From the NCBI GenBank assembly GCA_964387645.1, contig CAYLYM010000087.1:1-16732 (forward strand): a DNA stretch of 16,732 bases, read 5' to 3'. The notes below the pieces were generated by a model. The model ran no database searches and was not told the origin of the DNA. It was given only the letters and a program-made list of their open reading frames with translations. Source of the stretch: CAYLYM01 sp964387645. Lineage in GTDB: Bacteria; Calditrichota; Calditrichia; RBG-13-44-9. Shown piece after piece: positions 1 to 7,616 of the stretch; position 1 is the first letter of the stretch; each line of letters begins with the position of its first letter. Both the position numbers and the translations under genes were made by a program.

Positions 1-2
1 AA

Positions 3-98
3 GAGCTACTTTTGACACTTTGGCATAATGCTACCAATAAAAAACCGGGAAAATTTCTGAAAAAAATTCTTCATGAAAAATATGGTGAGTGTATATGA
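3..98 (+). CDS. C-terminal tail of an unidentified protein (cut by window edge)
   Basis: An open frame runs from the window edge to a TGA at 96-98 and gives the last 31 residues of a protein, ending in HEKYGECI. The TGA overlaps the ATG of the next gene in an ATGA arrangement (95-98). That is typical of translationally coupled operon genes and is the main reason to believe this frame. The tail is basic and probably helical (KKPGKFLKKILHEKYG). I do not recognise the family. Because the next gene is a sugar isomerase, a role in the same carbohydrate pathway is possible but is only inference from position. Confidence 0.5.
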   Translation, partial: ELLLTLWHNATNKKPGKFLKKILHEKYGECI

Positions 99-1024
99 AG
101 TTACAGCTGGGAGTTAATCTTTCCTTTGCAGGTACACGGTTTACCGAACCCGAAGAGTGGACTAAAATTGTAGCTGAGGAGCTCGAATTAAGGTATGTTC
201 AGTTTTTCAGTGATCTTCTGGATCCTGTTTTTTCTCCACCTGAAGTGCGAGAAAAAACCTGTGCCAAAATAAAAGCACTTTGTAAAAAATATGGTTTGAT
301 CATCCACAGCAACTTTTCAGGAACCATTCCCCACTGTCTTAATTTCCTTTTCCATCCGGAGGAAAAAATGAGAAAGGCAGCCATCAGGTGGTTCGAGAAC
401 GGAATAGAAGATACGGTCAGGATGGGCTGTAAGGGATATGGAAGCTTCCTGGGTGCTCTTACACGAAGATCTCTTATGGATACCGATAAAAAAAACCATT
501 TAATTGAAGAGATATTTAAAATCTGGAGGTATCTATCACAGGTTGGTAAGAAAAAAGGGCTTCATTTTATGCTCTTTGAACCAATGTCCTGTGGCAGGGA
601 GATTCCTTCAACTATTGAGGACACCAAATGGTGGTATGAAAAATTGAACGAAGTTTCTGAATTACCAGTCTATGTGCTGGTAGATGTCGGACACGGAAAT
701 ATTAATTCAGGAAACGAAAAGGATGCGAGCCCCTATGCCTGGTTAGAGGAACTGGGAGACAAAATTCTGGCAGTTCATCTGCAACAGACTGATAAAACGA
801 GCAGCAAACACTGGCCTTTTATTCCCTTTTACAATGAAAAAGGGATAATTGATGCCAAGAAAATTATCAGTATACTTTCCCGTACAAAAAACTCCTACGA
901 TGAGATTTTTCTATTTCTGGAGGTAATTTATCCACCATTTGAGCCACTTGATAGCTTGACCCTGGATCATCTAAAAAAATCTGTTTCCTATTGGAAAGAA
1001 ATTTTGGAGTTAAAAAATGAATAA
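95..1024 (+). CDS. Sugar phosphate isomerase/epimerase family TIM-barrel protein
   Basis: This is a 309-residue protein of the AP-endonuclease-2-like (xylose isomerase-like) TIM-barrel superfamily, whose members interconvert ketoses, aldoses or their phosphates using a divalent metal. Likely metal ligands sit at the ends of successive strands: Glu in LFEPMS (about residue 162), Asp and His in VDVGHG (about 197 and 200), His in AVHLQQ (about 228) and Glu in LFLEV (about 276). I chose the ATG at 95 because GGTGA (84-88) lies six bases upstream. A GTG at 89 in the same frame would overlap that site. The gene overlaps the previous stop by ATGA and overlaps gatA by 8 bases, so it belongs to an operon. 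The substrate cannot be read from the sequence; a tetrulose or pentulose phosphate would fit the family. No signal peptide, so it should be cytoplasmic. Confidence 0.8.
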   Translation: MKLQLGVNLSFAGTRFTEPEEWTKIVAEELELRYVQFFSDLLDPVFSPPEVREKTCAKIKALCKKYGLIIHSNFSGTIPHCLNFLFHPEEKMRKAAIRWFENGIEDTVRMGCKGYGSFLGALTRRSLMDTDKKNHLIEEIFKIWRYLSQVGKKKGLHFMLFEPMSCGREIPSTIEDTKWWYEKLNEVSELPVYVLVDVGHGNINSGNEKDASPYAWLEELGDKILAVHLQQTDKTSSKHWPFIPFYNEKGIIDAKKIISILSRTKNSYDEIFLFLEVIYPPFEPLDSLTLDHLKKSVSYWKEILELKNE

Positions 1025-2483
1025 CATTCAAGAACTTCCGGCTCACAGTATAGTTAAATTAATAAGAAGAAGAGAAATCTCAGTAGAGGAAGTTGTTGCT
1101 TCACAATTCAAGAGAATAGAAGAGGTCGAAGAAAAAATAAAGGCCTTTCTTTCTCTTTACAAAGAAGAGGCTTGTGAAGAGGCAAAAAAATGGGATAAAA
1201 AATTAAGCAACAGTCAGGAAAATTTGCCTCCACTTTGTGGTATTCCCATTGCAATAAAAGACAACATATGCATCAAGAGTAAAATTGTGACTTGTGCATC
1301 TCGTATACTGAAAGATTTTCGTTCTCCCTATTCGGCCACCGTTGTTGAAAAACTAAAAGAGGCAGGATGTATAATTATAGGGAAAACCAATATGGATGAG
1401 TTTGCCATGGGATCTTCAACTGAGAATTCAGCTTTTCAAAATACTTACAATCCCTGGAATACACAAACTATTCCAGGGGGATCGAGCGGGGGATCGGCTG
1501 CAGCTGTTGCCAGTGGTGAAGTTACCTGGGCCTTAGGCTCAGACACAGGCGGTTCTATTCGTCAACCAGCAGCTTTGTGTGGAATAGTAGGTCTCAAACC
1601 TACCTATGGTAGGGTTTCCCGGTACGGCCTTGTAGCTTTTGCTTCCTCTCTGGATCAAATAGGTCCTTTGACACGTGATGTCACTGATTGTGCGCTTTTA
1701 CTTCAAGTGATAAGCGGAAAGGACGATATGGATTCCACCTCAGTTGATTACCCGGTTCCTAAATATATCGATTATCTAATTCCTGAACTTCAGGGAATTA
1801 AAATAGGTCTTCCCAGAGAATACTTTGTGGCTGGCATAGAATCTGAAGTCAAGGAAAAAGTCCTCCGAGCAACTAAGGTTATGCAAGATTTAGGCGCAGA
1901 AATAGAAGAAACCTCACTTCCACATACCGAATATGCGGTGGCAACTTATTATTTAATTGCCACGGCAGAGGCAAGTTCCAATCTTGCTCGATATGATGGG
2001 GTAGGATACGGGCATCGCACCAGAGAAAAAACTGATATGATCGGGATGTATAAAAAAACAAGAAGGGAGGGATTTGGGGATGAAGTGAAGCGAAGAATAA
2101 TGCTTGGAACCTACGTTCTCTCCAAAGGCTATTATGAAGACTACTACGGTAAAGCTCAGAGAGTAAGAACTCTGATAAGAGAGGATTTTGAAAAAGCATT
2201 TCAAAAATTTGACGCCCTGGTTACCCCTACGTCACCCACAGTTGCTTTTAAATTAGGAGAAAAAATAGACGACCCCCTACAGATGTATCTCTCGGATATT
2301 TTCACAATTTCTGCTAATTTAGCAGGTATTCCTGGAATCTCTGTTCCTTGTGGATTTGGCAGAGATGGTCTTCCAATTGGACTTCAAATTCTGGGGAAAT
2401 CTTTTAAGGAAGAAACTATATTGCGAATAGCTTATGCCTACGAACAAAACACAGAATGGAGAAAGAAAAGACCTGTAATTTAA
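1017..2483 (+). CDS. gatA: Asp-tRNA(Asn)/Glu-tRNA(Gln) amidotransferase subunit A
   Basis: GatA is the amidase subunit of the GatCAB complex. It releases ammonia from glutamine so that mischarged Glu-tRNA(Gln) or Asp-tRNA(Asn) can be amidated. The protein has 488 residues, the normal length. The amidase-signature Ser-cisSer-Lys triad is intact: Lys81 in IAIKDN, Ser156 in the GGSSGGS loop, and Ser180 in DTGGSIRQPA. The long conserved core LKPTYGRVSRYGL follows. The start is an ATG with GGAG at 1006-1009, overlapping the previous gene by 8 bases. Neither gatB nor gatC is beside it; the next gene is a thymidylate synthase-like protein. The subunit must therefore be assembled from a dispersed set of genes. 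A general amidase is unlikely given the match in length and motifs. Confidence 0.93.
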   Translation: MNNIQELPAHSIVKLIRRREISVEEVVASQFKRIEEVEEKIKAFLSLYKEEACEEAKKWDKKLSNSQENLPPLCGIPIAIKDNICIKSKIVTCASRILKDFRSPYSATVVEKLKEAGCIIIGKTNMDEFAMGSSTENSAFQNTYNPWNTQTIPGGSSGGSAAAVASGEVTWALGSDTGGSIRQPAALCGIVGLKPTYGRVSRYGLVAFASSLDQIGPLTRDVTDCALLLQVISGKDDMDSTSVDYPVPKYIDYLIPELQGIKIGLPREYFVAGIESEVKEKVLRATKVMQDLGAEIEETSLPHTEYAVATYYLIATAEASSNLARYDGVGYGHRTREKTDMIGMYKKTRREGFGDEVKRRIMLGTYVLSKGYYEDYYGKAQRVRTLIREDFEKAFQKFDALVTPTSPTVAFKLGEKIDDPLQMYLSDIFTISANLAGIPGISVPCGFGRDGLPIGLQILGKSFKEETILRIAYAYEQNTEWRKKRPVI

Positions 2484-2506
2484 AAGTTATATTATAAGGA
2501 TATAAG

Positions 2507-3331
2507 ATGGAAAAAGAAAATATCCAGGAAGGTGACGCATCTCCTGTTTTTTTAATTAAGGCTGAAAATTTGCCCGAGGGATGGGAGAAGTCGGTCATTA
2601 CCTGCTGGAAAAAGGGAATCCCGATTAAAACCGAATATGATAAACCTGAGGATCCTCCTTCTCGGGATTGTACGATGATAATTGAAATTTACGACCCCTT
2701 TAAAGAACCCAGGATTCATAGAGCCTTCCCCGCGGGATTAGAGGATCTCGAGATATACCGTCAGGAAGTTCTTTTTGGTGTTCATGATGACTGGATCAAT
2801 CCCCGGGAGGGGAAATGGGAGTATACTTATCATGAAAGACTCTTTAATTACACGGTTCCAGGCGAGGCTAATTCCATTGACCAGATTAACTTTGTGATTG
2901 AAAAACTTTCTAAAATCCCCTATTCAAGAAGGGCTCAGGCCGTAACTTGGAAATGCTGGCTTGACCCTAAATTTGACGATCCCCCCTGCCTTCAGCGTAT
3001 GTGGTTCAGAATGTTTAAGGACAAACTCCAATTAAATGTGCATCTTCGCAGTAACGATGCCTTTAAAGCTGCTTTTATGAACATGTTCGCTTTTACGGAA
3101 CTACAAAAGCTGGTAGCAGAAAAAATCAGCCAGAGGACAGGCAAAAAAATAAGAGTAGGCAAATACGTTCATATCGCTGATAGCTATCACATCTATGGCT
3201 CAGATTATAATCAATTCAAACAGTTTTTGGAAACATTAAAGAAACGTAAATTTGAGGAAAGAACCTGGCCGACCTCATTTGCTTTACCTTTTTTTGAAGA
3301 AGGTCGGAAACGTCTAAAAAAGGAGAATTGA
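2507..3331 (+). CDS. Divergent thymidylate synthase-family (ThyA-fold) protein
   Basis: This 274-residue protein keeps the order of thymidylate synthase landmarks but differs from classical ThyA. A SRRAQAVTW segment (140-148) resembles the nucleotide-phosphate arginines. PPCL (159-162) holds the presumed catalytic Cys161 but has Leu where classical ThyA has His. RSND (181-184) matches the RSxD phosphate loop, and DSYHIY (225-230) matches the GDxHIY dUMP-binding motif. The first 130 residues (DPFKEPRIHRAFPAG and onward) do not resemble classical ThyA. Family knowledge: such proteins occur in archaea and anaerobes and are often annotated simply as thymidylate synthase. Whether this one methylates dUMP, or hydroxymethylates a pyrimidine nucleotide, cannot be told from the sequence. 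The ATG start has AAGGA (2494-2498) upstream. The gene sits 23 bases after gatA and one base before the epimerase, so it is co-transcribed. Confidence 0.7.
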   Translation: MEKENIQEGDASPVFLIKAENLPEGWEKSVITCWKKGIPIKTEYDKPEDPPSRDCTMIIEIYDPFKEPRIHRAFPAGLEDLEIYRQEVLFGVHDDWINPREGKWEYTYHERLFNYTVPGEANSIDQINFVIEKLSKIPYSRRAQAVTWKCWLDPKFDDPPCLQRMWFRMFKDKLQLNVHLRSNDAFKAAFMNMFAFTELQKLVAEKISQRTGKKIRVGKYVHIADSYHIYGSDYNQFKQFLETLKKRKFEERTWPTSFALPFFEEGRKRLKKEN

Positions 3332-3332
3332 T

Positions 3333-4289
3333 TTGGCAAAAGTTCTGGTGACAGGTGGTGCTGGATTTATAGGATCCCATGTTGTTGATGGATACCTGAG
3401 AGAAGGATGGGATGTAGTTGTAATAGATGACCTTAGCAGAGGTAGAAAGGAAAATGTAAATCCTCGAGCAAATTTTTACAAGATAAGCATTCTGGATGCG
3501 CGAATTAAAGATATATTCCGAAAGGAAAAATTTGATATTGTAAACCATCATGCCGCTCAAATTGATGTGCGCCTTTCAACGAGAGACCCCGCTTTTGATA
3601 CCAGAATCAATGTGCTTGGAACTCTGAATCTCCTTCAGAATTGCCTTACTTTTAAAACAAAAAACTTCATATTTATAAGTTCAGGGGGAGCTATATATGG
3701 AGAACCTTCACATCTACCCGTAAAGGAGACCCATGCAAAATTTCCCTTCTCTCCCTATGGCATCAACAAATATACCATAGAGCTTTATCTTTATTTTTAC
3801 AAAAAAACTTCAGGGCTAAACTATATATCTTTAAGATATGGTAACGTTTATGGTCCCCGGCAAGACCCTTTAGGAGAAGCAGGAGTTGTAGCTATATTTG
3901 CTTTGAAGATGCTCAAAAGAGAAAGACCTCTCATTTTTGGTGATGGAGAACAAACCAGAGACTATGTATTTATCGATGATGTGGTTGACGCAAATTTGCT
4001 TGCCACAAGAAATATCGAATCTATAAACCGAAAACCACTTTTGACACCGGATGATTTTGCCTACAACATAGCAACCGGTAAAGAAGAGTCAGTAAACAAT
4101 CTTTATAAAAAAATCGCTCATCTCACCTGTTTTTCTGGACCTGCTATCTATGCTGAACCCCGAAAAGGTGAGGTCAGAAAAATCTGTCTTGATTTCCAAA
4201 AGGCAAAAGATGAGCTACATTGGTATCCAAAAACATCCCTCCTCCAGGGTCTAAAAAAAACGCTGGAGTTTATCAGGGAAAACTACTAA
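3333..4289 (+). CDS. NAD-dependent epimerase/dehydratase (UDP-glucose 4-epimerase type)
   Basis: This is an extended short-chain dehydrogenase of 318 residues that should act on a nucleotide sugar, most like GalE/UDP-glucose 4-epimerases. The NAD-binding GGAGFIGSH (8-16) is at the very N-terminus, and IDDL (31-34) follows the second strand and can bind the NAD ribose. The catalytic region is SSGGAIYGE (116-124) followed by YGINK (142-146), supplying Tyr142 and Lys146. RYGNVYGPRQDP and GDGEQTRDYVFIDD are the standard substrate-domain motifs. The start is TTG at 3333 with AGGAG at 3321-3325, leaving one base after the preceding stop. The 3' end overlaps the porB stop by 4 bases (4286-4289) in a convergent arrangement. 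It probably supplies a sugar nucleotide for surface polysaccharide or handles galactose; the exact sugar is uncertain. Confidence 0.85.
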   Translation: MAKVLVTGGAGFIGSHVVDGYLREGWDVVVIDDLSRGRKENVNPRANFYKISILDARIKDIFRKEKFDIVNHHAAQIDVRLSTRDPAFDTRINVLGTLNLLQNCLTFKTKNFIFISSGGAIYGEPSHLPVKETHAKFPFSPYGINKYTIELYLYFYKKTSGLNYISLRYGNVYGPRQDPLGEAGVVAIFALKMLKRERPLIFGDGEQTRDYVFIDDVVDANLLATRNIESINRKPLLTPDDFAYNIATGKEESVNNLYKKIAHLTCFSGPAIYAEPRKGEVRKICLDFQKAKDELHWYPKTSLLQGLKKTLEFIRENY

Positions 4290-5218
4290 TTGGTTTTTTC
4301 TTCGGCCCGTGCAAGGAGCATCTTTTCTTTTAGCTGAATTTCTCGCTCGAGATCCTCTACCACTCCTTTATTTTCTTCCCGCAACAGGTGTCTGAATCTA
4401 CCCTGAGCTTCCAGAAACTCCTTAAGGGGTCTTTTTTTTCTGGGTTTATATGTAATCCGGTAGACACCATTTTCAACTTCATATAGCGGCCAAAACCCTG
4501 TGAGAACAGCCAATTTGGCAATTTCTATTGTTTTCTCTGCTGGATATCTCCACCCTCTTGGACAGGGTGAGAGAACATTGATAAAGCTTGGTCCATCAGC
4601 TGCAAGAGCCTTCTGAACTTTTTTAATAAGATCCATGTGGTAAGCTGGAGATGCCTGGGCAACATAGGGAATGTTGTGTGCTGCTACAATTTCTGTTAAA
4701 TCTTTTCTTGCTTCGCTTTTCCCCTCGGGAATGGATTTTCCAGGTGGAGACGTAGTGGTGTGCGCTCCCCTGGGGCTTGCACTTGAGCGTTGAATCCCGG
4801 TATTCATATAAGCCCCGTTGTCATAACAAACATAAAGCATTCTATGTCCTCTTTCCAGAGCACCCGAGAGAGCCTGCAGTCCTATATCGTATGTCCCTCC
4901 ATCTCCTCCAAAGGCAATAAAACGGATGTCCTTCTTGATCTTACCCTGTTTTTTTAAAACCCGGTAAGCTGTCTCCACTCCAGAAAGAGTTGCCGCTACA
5001 TTTTCAAAGGCACAGTGGATCCAGGGAACTTTCCAGGCAGTGTAGGGATAAATAGTGGTTGCAACTTCCAAACAGCCTGTCGGACAAGCAACCACCACTG
5101 GCTGTTCTGCTGCCATGAGAACCTGTCTTACTATTATAGGGGCTCCACATCCAGGACAGAGTCTGTGTCCACGGGAGAGACATTCTTTCTTTTTGGAAAG
5201 TTCTTTTAAAGAAGGCAT
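4286..5218 (-). CDS. porB: Pyruvate:ferredoxin oxidoreductase, beta subunit
   Basis: The beta subunit binds thiamine pyrophosphate and one [4Fe-4S] cluster in the heterotetrameric enzyme that interconverts pyruvate plus CoA with acetyl-CoA plus CO2 using ferredoxin. In 310 residues I see the cysteines CPGC (21-24), a further conserved Cys in CPTGC (about 49), and Cys219 in SPCPRGW, as expected for this cluster. The TPP motif runs from GDG (105-107) to Asn134 in CYDNG, followed by YMNTGIQRS, which is characteristic of PorB. The start is an ATG with AAGGAG eight bases upstream. It is the last gene of porC-porD-porA-porB, the order seen in Thermotoga and archaea. The neighbours make pyruvate the likeliest substrate; another 2-oxoacid cannot be excluded. 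The C-terminus after about residue 260 is highly charged. Confidence 0.93.
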   Translation of the reverse strand: MPSLKELSKKKECLSRGHRLCPGCGAPIIVRQVLMAAEQPVVVACPTGCLEVATTIYPYTAWKVPWIHCAFENVAATLSGVETAYRVLKKQGKIKKDIRFIAFGGDGGTYDIGLQALSGALERGHRMLYVCYDNGAYMNTGIQRSSASPRGAHTTTSPPGKSIPEGKSEARKDLTEIVAAHNIPYVAQASPAYHMDLIKKVQKALAADGPSFINVLSPCPRGWRYPAEKTIEIAKLAVLTGFWPLYEVENGVYRITYKPRKKRPLKEFLEAQGRFRHLLREENKGVVEDLEREIQLKEKMLLARAEEKTN

Positions 5219-5230
5219 TTTCTCGCTCCT

Positions 5231-6415
5231 TTATTCTCTTAATCCTAAATAACTTACCAGATTTTCAATTTTGCCAGCCTTTTTTATTTTAGCAAGATCA
5301 ACTGCCACTTTCTTGATATGCTCCATACTAAGCTCCCTACCCCCGAGGCCATAGATATAATTCACCACCTGGGGTTTCTTATCCACATCATAAAGACAAG
5401 ACCTGATCTCGAGAAAAATCGGCCCTCCCATTGCACCAAAGGAAACTGAACGATCCATTACAGCTATGCAGTTTTTATCTTTCAGAATTTCCTTTATCTG
5501 TTTATAAGGAAAGGGGCGGAAGGCTCTTATTTTTAAAAGGCCCACATTATCAATGTTTTCATTTTTAAGTTCCTCAATAGTAGCCTTTATCGTTCCAGTA
5601 GCAGATCCTGCGGCAACAATAACAAGGTCAGCAGATTCCAGATTAAATGATTCAAAAAGTCCGTATTTTCTTCCAGATAATCTGGCATACTCTTCTCCTA
5701 CTTTCTCGATGACAGCTGGTACTTTTTCCATCGCCTCGATCTGCTGTCTCTTGTGTTCGAAATAATAATCAAAAAGGTCAAGTGGACCATAAGTTACAGG
5801 ATGTTCAATATCCAGGAGAGGATGTTCAATACTGAATTCACCCACAAATTTTTTAACTGCATCATCTTCCAGTAGCTTTACTCTTTCGGTAGCATGAGAA
5901 ATAATAAATCCATCAAAGCAAACCATTACAGGAAGAAGTACCTCTTTGTCTTCCCCGATTCTAACTGCCTGAATGATATTGTCGTAAACCTCCTGACAAT
6001 TCTCACTGTAAAGTTGAATCCATCCAGAATCTCTTGCTCCCATCGAATCGGAGTGGTCACAGTGAATATTGATAGGACCACTCAAAGCCCGGTTGACAAC
6101 AGGCATAACTATTGGAAGCCTGTAAGAGGCAGCTATGTAAAGAACTTCCCACATTAGGGCTAACCCATTGGCACAGGTCGCAGTCATGGCTCGAGCACCC
6201 GCTGCTTCTGCACCAATACAGGCACTCATAGCCGAATGTTCACTTTCCACCCTAACCATCTCTGTTTTAACCCGGCCATCGGCAACAAACTGAGAAAAAT
6301 TTTGTACAATCTCGGTTTGAGGTGTAATCGGATAGGCAGCAACCACATCTGGATTTATTTGACGCATTGCCTCTGCAGCAACCTCATCACCTGTCATTGC
6401 ATCTATTCTTGCCAT
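5231..6415 (-). CDS. porA: Pyruvate:ferredoxin oxidoreductase, alpha subunit
   Basis: This is the alpha subunit (394 residues), containing the pyrimidine-binding and the CoA/regulatory-type domains of the 2-oxoacid:ferredoxin oxidoreductase. The diagnostic YPITPQT (28-34) is present, together with ESEHSAMSA, which carries the Glu that activates TPP. The segment NRALSGPINIHCDHSD and then GARDSGWIQLYSEN is typical of pyruvate-type enzymes. The later part (about 260-360) has the transketolase C-terminal-like fold, with RPFPYKQI and MDRSVSFGAMGG. The start follows directly on the porD stop, with GAGGAGG upstream. Porters of this type are cytoplasmic. No truncation or missing motif is seen. Confidence 0.93.
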   Translation of the reverse strand: MARIDAMTGDEVAAEAMRQINPDVVAAYPITPQTEIVQNFSQFVADGRVKTEMVRVESEHSAMSACIGAEAAGARAMTATCANGLALMWEVLYIAASYRLPIVMPVVNRALSGPINIHCDHSDSMGARDSGWIQLYSENCQEVYDNIIQAVRIGEDKEVLLPVMVCFDGFIISHATERVKLLEDDAVKKFVGEFSIEHPLLDIEHPVTYGPLDLFDYYFEHKRQQIEAMEKVPAVIEKVGEEYARLSGRKYGLFESFNLESADLVIVAAGSATGTIKATIEELKNENIDNVGLLKIRAFRPFPYKQIKEILKDKNCIAVMDRSVSFGAMGGPIFLEIRSCLYDVDKKPQVVNYIYGLGGRELSMEHIKKVAVDLAKIKKAGKIENLVSYLGLRE

Positions 6416-6739
6416 TTATTTTTCCTCCTCTTCACGAGCCTTGGCCTGTTCTTTCTGGTACTTGAATTCTTCAATCATCTGGATAGCATCAAAAGGACAG
6501 ACATTCTTGCATATCCCACAGCCTTTACAATGTTCGTAATAAAAACCCTTCATTTCCCCTTCTTCAACTTTTATACAGGCATCCGGACAGTATACCCAAC
6601 ATAAAAGACAGTTGTTACACTTCTCCTTATTCACTAAAGGACGAAAAGTTCTCCAGGCACCTGTTAGATACCTTTCAGCATTTCCCGCCTCTAAAATTAA
6701 TCCTCCAATGGGAATTTCTTTCCATCCTTTTTCTTTCAT
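6416..6739 (-). CDS. porD: Pyruvate:ferredoxin oxidoreductase, delta subunit (2[4Fe-4S] ferredoxin)
   Basis: This 107-residue ferredoxin-like subunit carries electrons from the catalytic beta subunit to external ferredoxin. Two complete CxxCxxCxxxCP motifs are visible, at Cys41/44/47/51 and Cys71/74/77/81. The N-terminal GWKEIPIGGLI and AWRTFRP segments are the characteristic docking extension of PorD, distinguishing it from free ferredoxins. The ATG overlaps the porC stop as ATGA (6736-6739). The stop abuts the porA start with no spacing. A lysine- and glutamate-rich tail of about 15 residues closes the protein. Confidence 0.93.
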   Translation of the reverse strand: MKEKGWKEIPIGGLILEAGNAERYLTGAWRTFRPLVNKEKCNNCLLCWVYCPDACIKVEEGEMKGFYYEHCKGCGICKNVCPFDAIQMIEEFKYQKEQAKAREEEEK

Positions 6740-7308
6740 TCCTCCTTAACCTCCTCATAGGCTTTTCGAATAGCAGAAATATTTCCTTCAACTATACGAG
6801 AGCCAAATTTTTTCTCAAACTTTTCCTTTACGCTTTTCAAGAGAGTATCGAATTTTAAGAGGGGAAGAGCTTTAATCAGCGCCCCCAGCATGGGCATATT
6901 TGGTAGATTTCTTCCCAAAATTTCCAGTGAAATACGTGTAGCATCAACAGTAAAAATTTTCCCATGGCTTAAATCCAGTTTTTCACGTATCTTCTTAGGG
7001 GAAGTATCGGTATTGATTAGAATCACCCCTTCTGGAAGAAGACCTTCAGTGACGTTTACGGCATCAAGAAGGGTAAAATCAAGAATCACTACGGCATCTG
7101 GATTAGCCACATCGCTATGAATAAGGATTGGCTTATCGCTAATTCTGGTGAAGGCCTTTATTGGTGCTCCCTCTCTTTCAGGTCCGTACTCCGGAAATCC
7201 CTGAATATACTTACCTTCCTTTAAAGCTGCCTCTGCCAGAAGTAAAGCAGCTGTCTTTGCCCCCTGGCCGGCTCTTGCATGCCAGCGAATTTCTTTTATT
7301 TTTTTCAT
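6736..7308 (-). CDS. porC: Pyruvate:ferredoxin oxidoreductase, gamma subunit
   Basis: This is the gamma subunit (190 residues), the CoA-binding-type domain of the four-subunit enzyme, called porC or porG in different organisms. It opens with EIRWHARAGQGAKTAA, the hallmark of the family, then GFPEYGPEREGAP, which contacts the other subunits. GRNLPNMPMLGAL in the last third is also conserved. It is the first gene of the operon. The ATG at 7308 is preceded by AGGAGGGG, and a strong promoter lies about 50 bases upstream of the start. The stop overlaps the porD start, so the four subunits are translationally coupled. Confidence 0.92.
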   Translation of the reverse strand: MKKIKEIRWHARAGQGAKTAALLLAEAALKEGKYIQGFPEYGPEREGAPIKAFTRISDKPILIHSDVANPDAVVILDFTLLDAVNVTEGLLPEGVILINTDTSPKKIREKLDLSHGKIFTVDATRISLEILGRNLPNMPMLGALIKALPLLKFDTLLKSVKEKFEKKFGSRIVEGNISAIRKAYEEVKEE

Positions 7309-7364
7309 TTATTTCTCCCCTCCTGAAAAAAATATATATGAAACTACAAACTTAAAATCAGCAA

Positions 7365-7393
7365 ATTGTATATAAAAATTACAAGATTGTCAA
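7365..7393 (-). promoter_or_regulatory. Promoter of the porCDAB operon
   Basis: On the minus strand a perfect -35 TTGACA (7393-7388) and a -10 TACAAT (7370-7365) are separated by 17 bases. This predicts a transcript start near 7358 and a leader of about 50 bases to the porC ATG at 7308. No dyad that would suggest an operator is evident in the leader. Confidence 0.8.
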
Positions 7394-7548
7394 TGGAAGA
7401 AGTCTGCTGAGATTAATATTATGAAAAGCCCGGTTAGGACAGTTTTTTATTCATGAGCCATCTTCATTGGTCCGGGAAAGATTTTAACAAACGACAATCT
7501 GTAAACTTTCTTCTAAAAGGCTAAACTAACCCGTCTAATTTAATTATA
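7394..7548. other. Intergenic stretch without recognisable features
   Basis: This lies between the porC promoter and the terminator of the sugar operon. I see no gene fragment, no strong hairpin and no repeat. The whole gap between the genes (7309-7616) is 308 bases and is otherwise accounted for by the porC leader and promoter and by the terminator. Confidence 0.6.
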
Positions 7549-7592
7549 AAAAGAGGAGAATTCCTCAAATGCACATGGAATTCTCCTCTTTT
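7549..7592 (-). terminator. Rho-independent terminator of the sugar operon
   Basis: A perfect 16-bp stem pairs AAAAGAGGAGAATTCC (7549-7564) with its reverse complement (7577-7592) around a 12-base loop. Read on the minus strand it follows the isomerase stop (7617) by 24 bases and runs into CTCTTTTTATAATT, giving the U tract. The A/T ends make the stem symmetrical, so it could also stop plus-strand readthrough. Confidence 0.85.
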
Positions 7593-7616
7593 AAATTTTA
7601 CAAGCAAAATTAACTT

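Noticed and set aside
12..29. TTGACA and CATAAT as a promoter for the first isomerase
   Set aside because: The spacing is only six bases and the site lies inside the coding frame of the upstream gene tail.
5894..6157. Plus-strand open frame of 87 codons inside porA
   Set aside because: It lies wholly antisense to a strongly supported por gene and its translation has no domain pattern.
7394..7548. Short CCCGG/CCGGG inverted pair as a regulatory hairpin
   Set aside because: Only five pairs across a loop of more than 30 bases; not distinguishable from chance.
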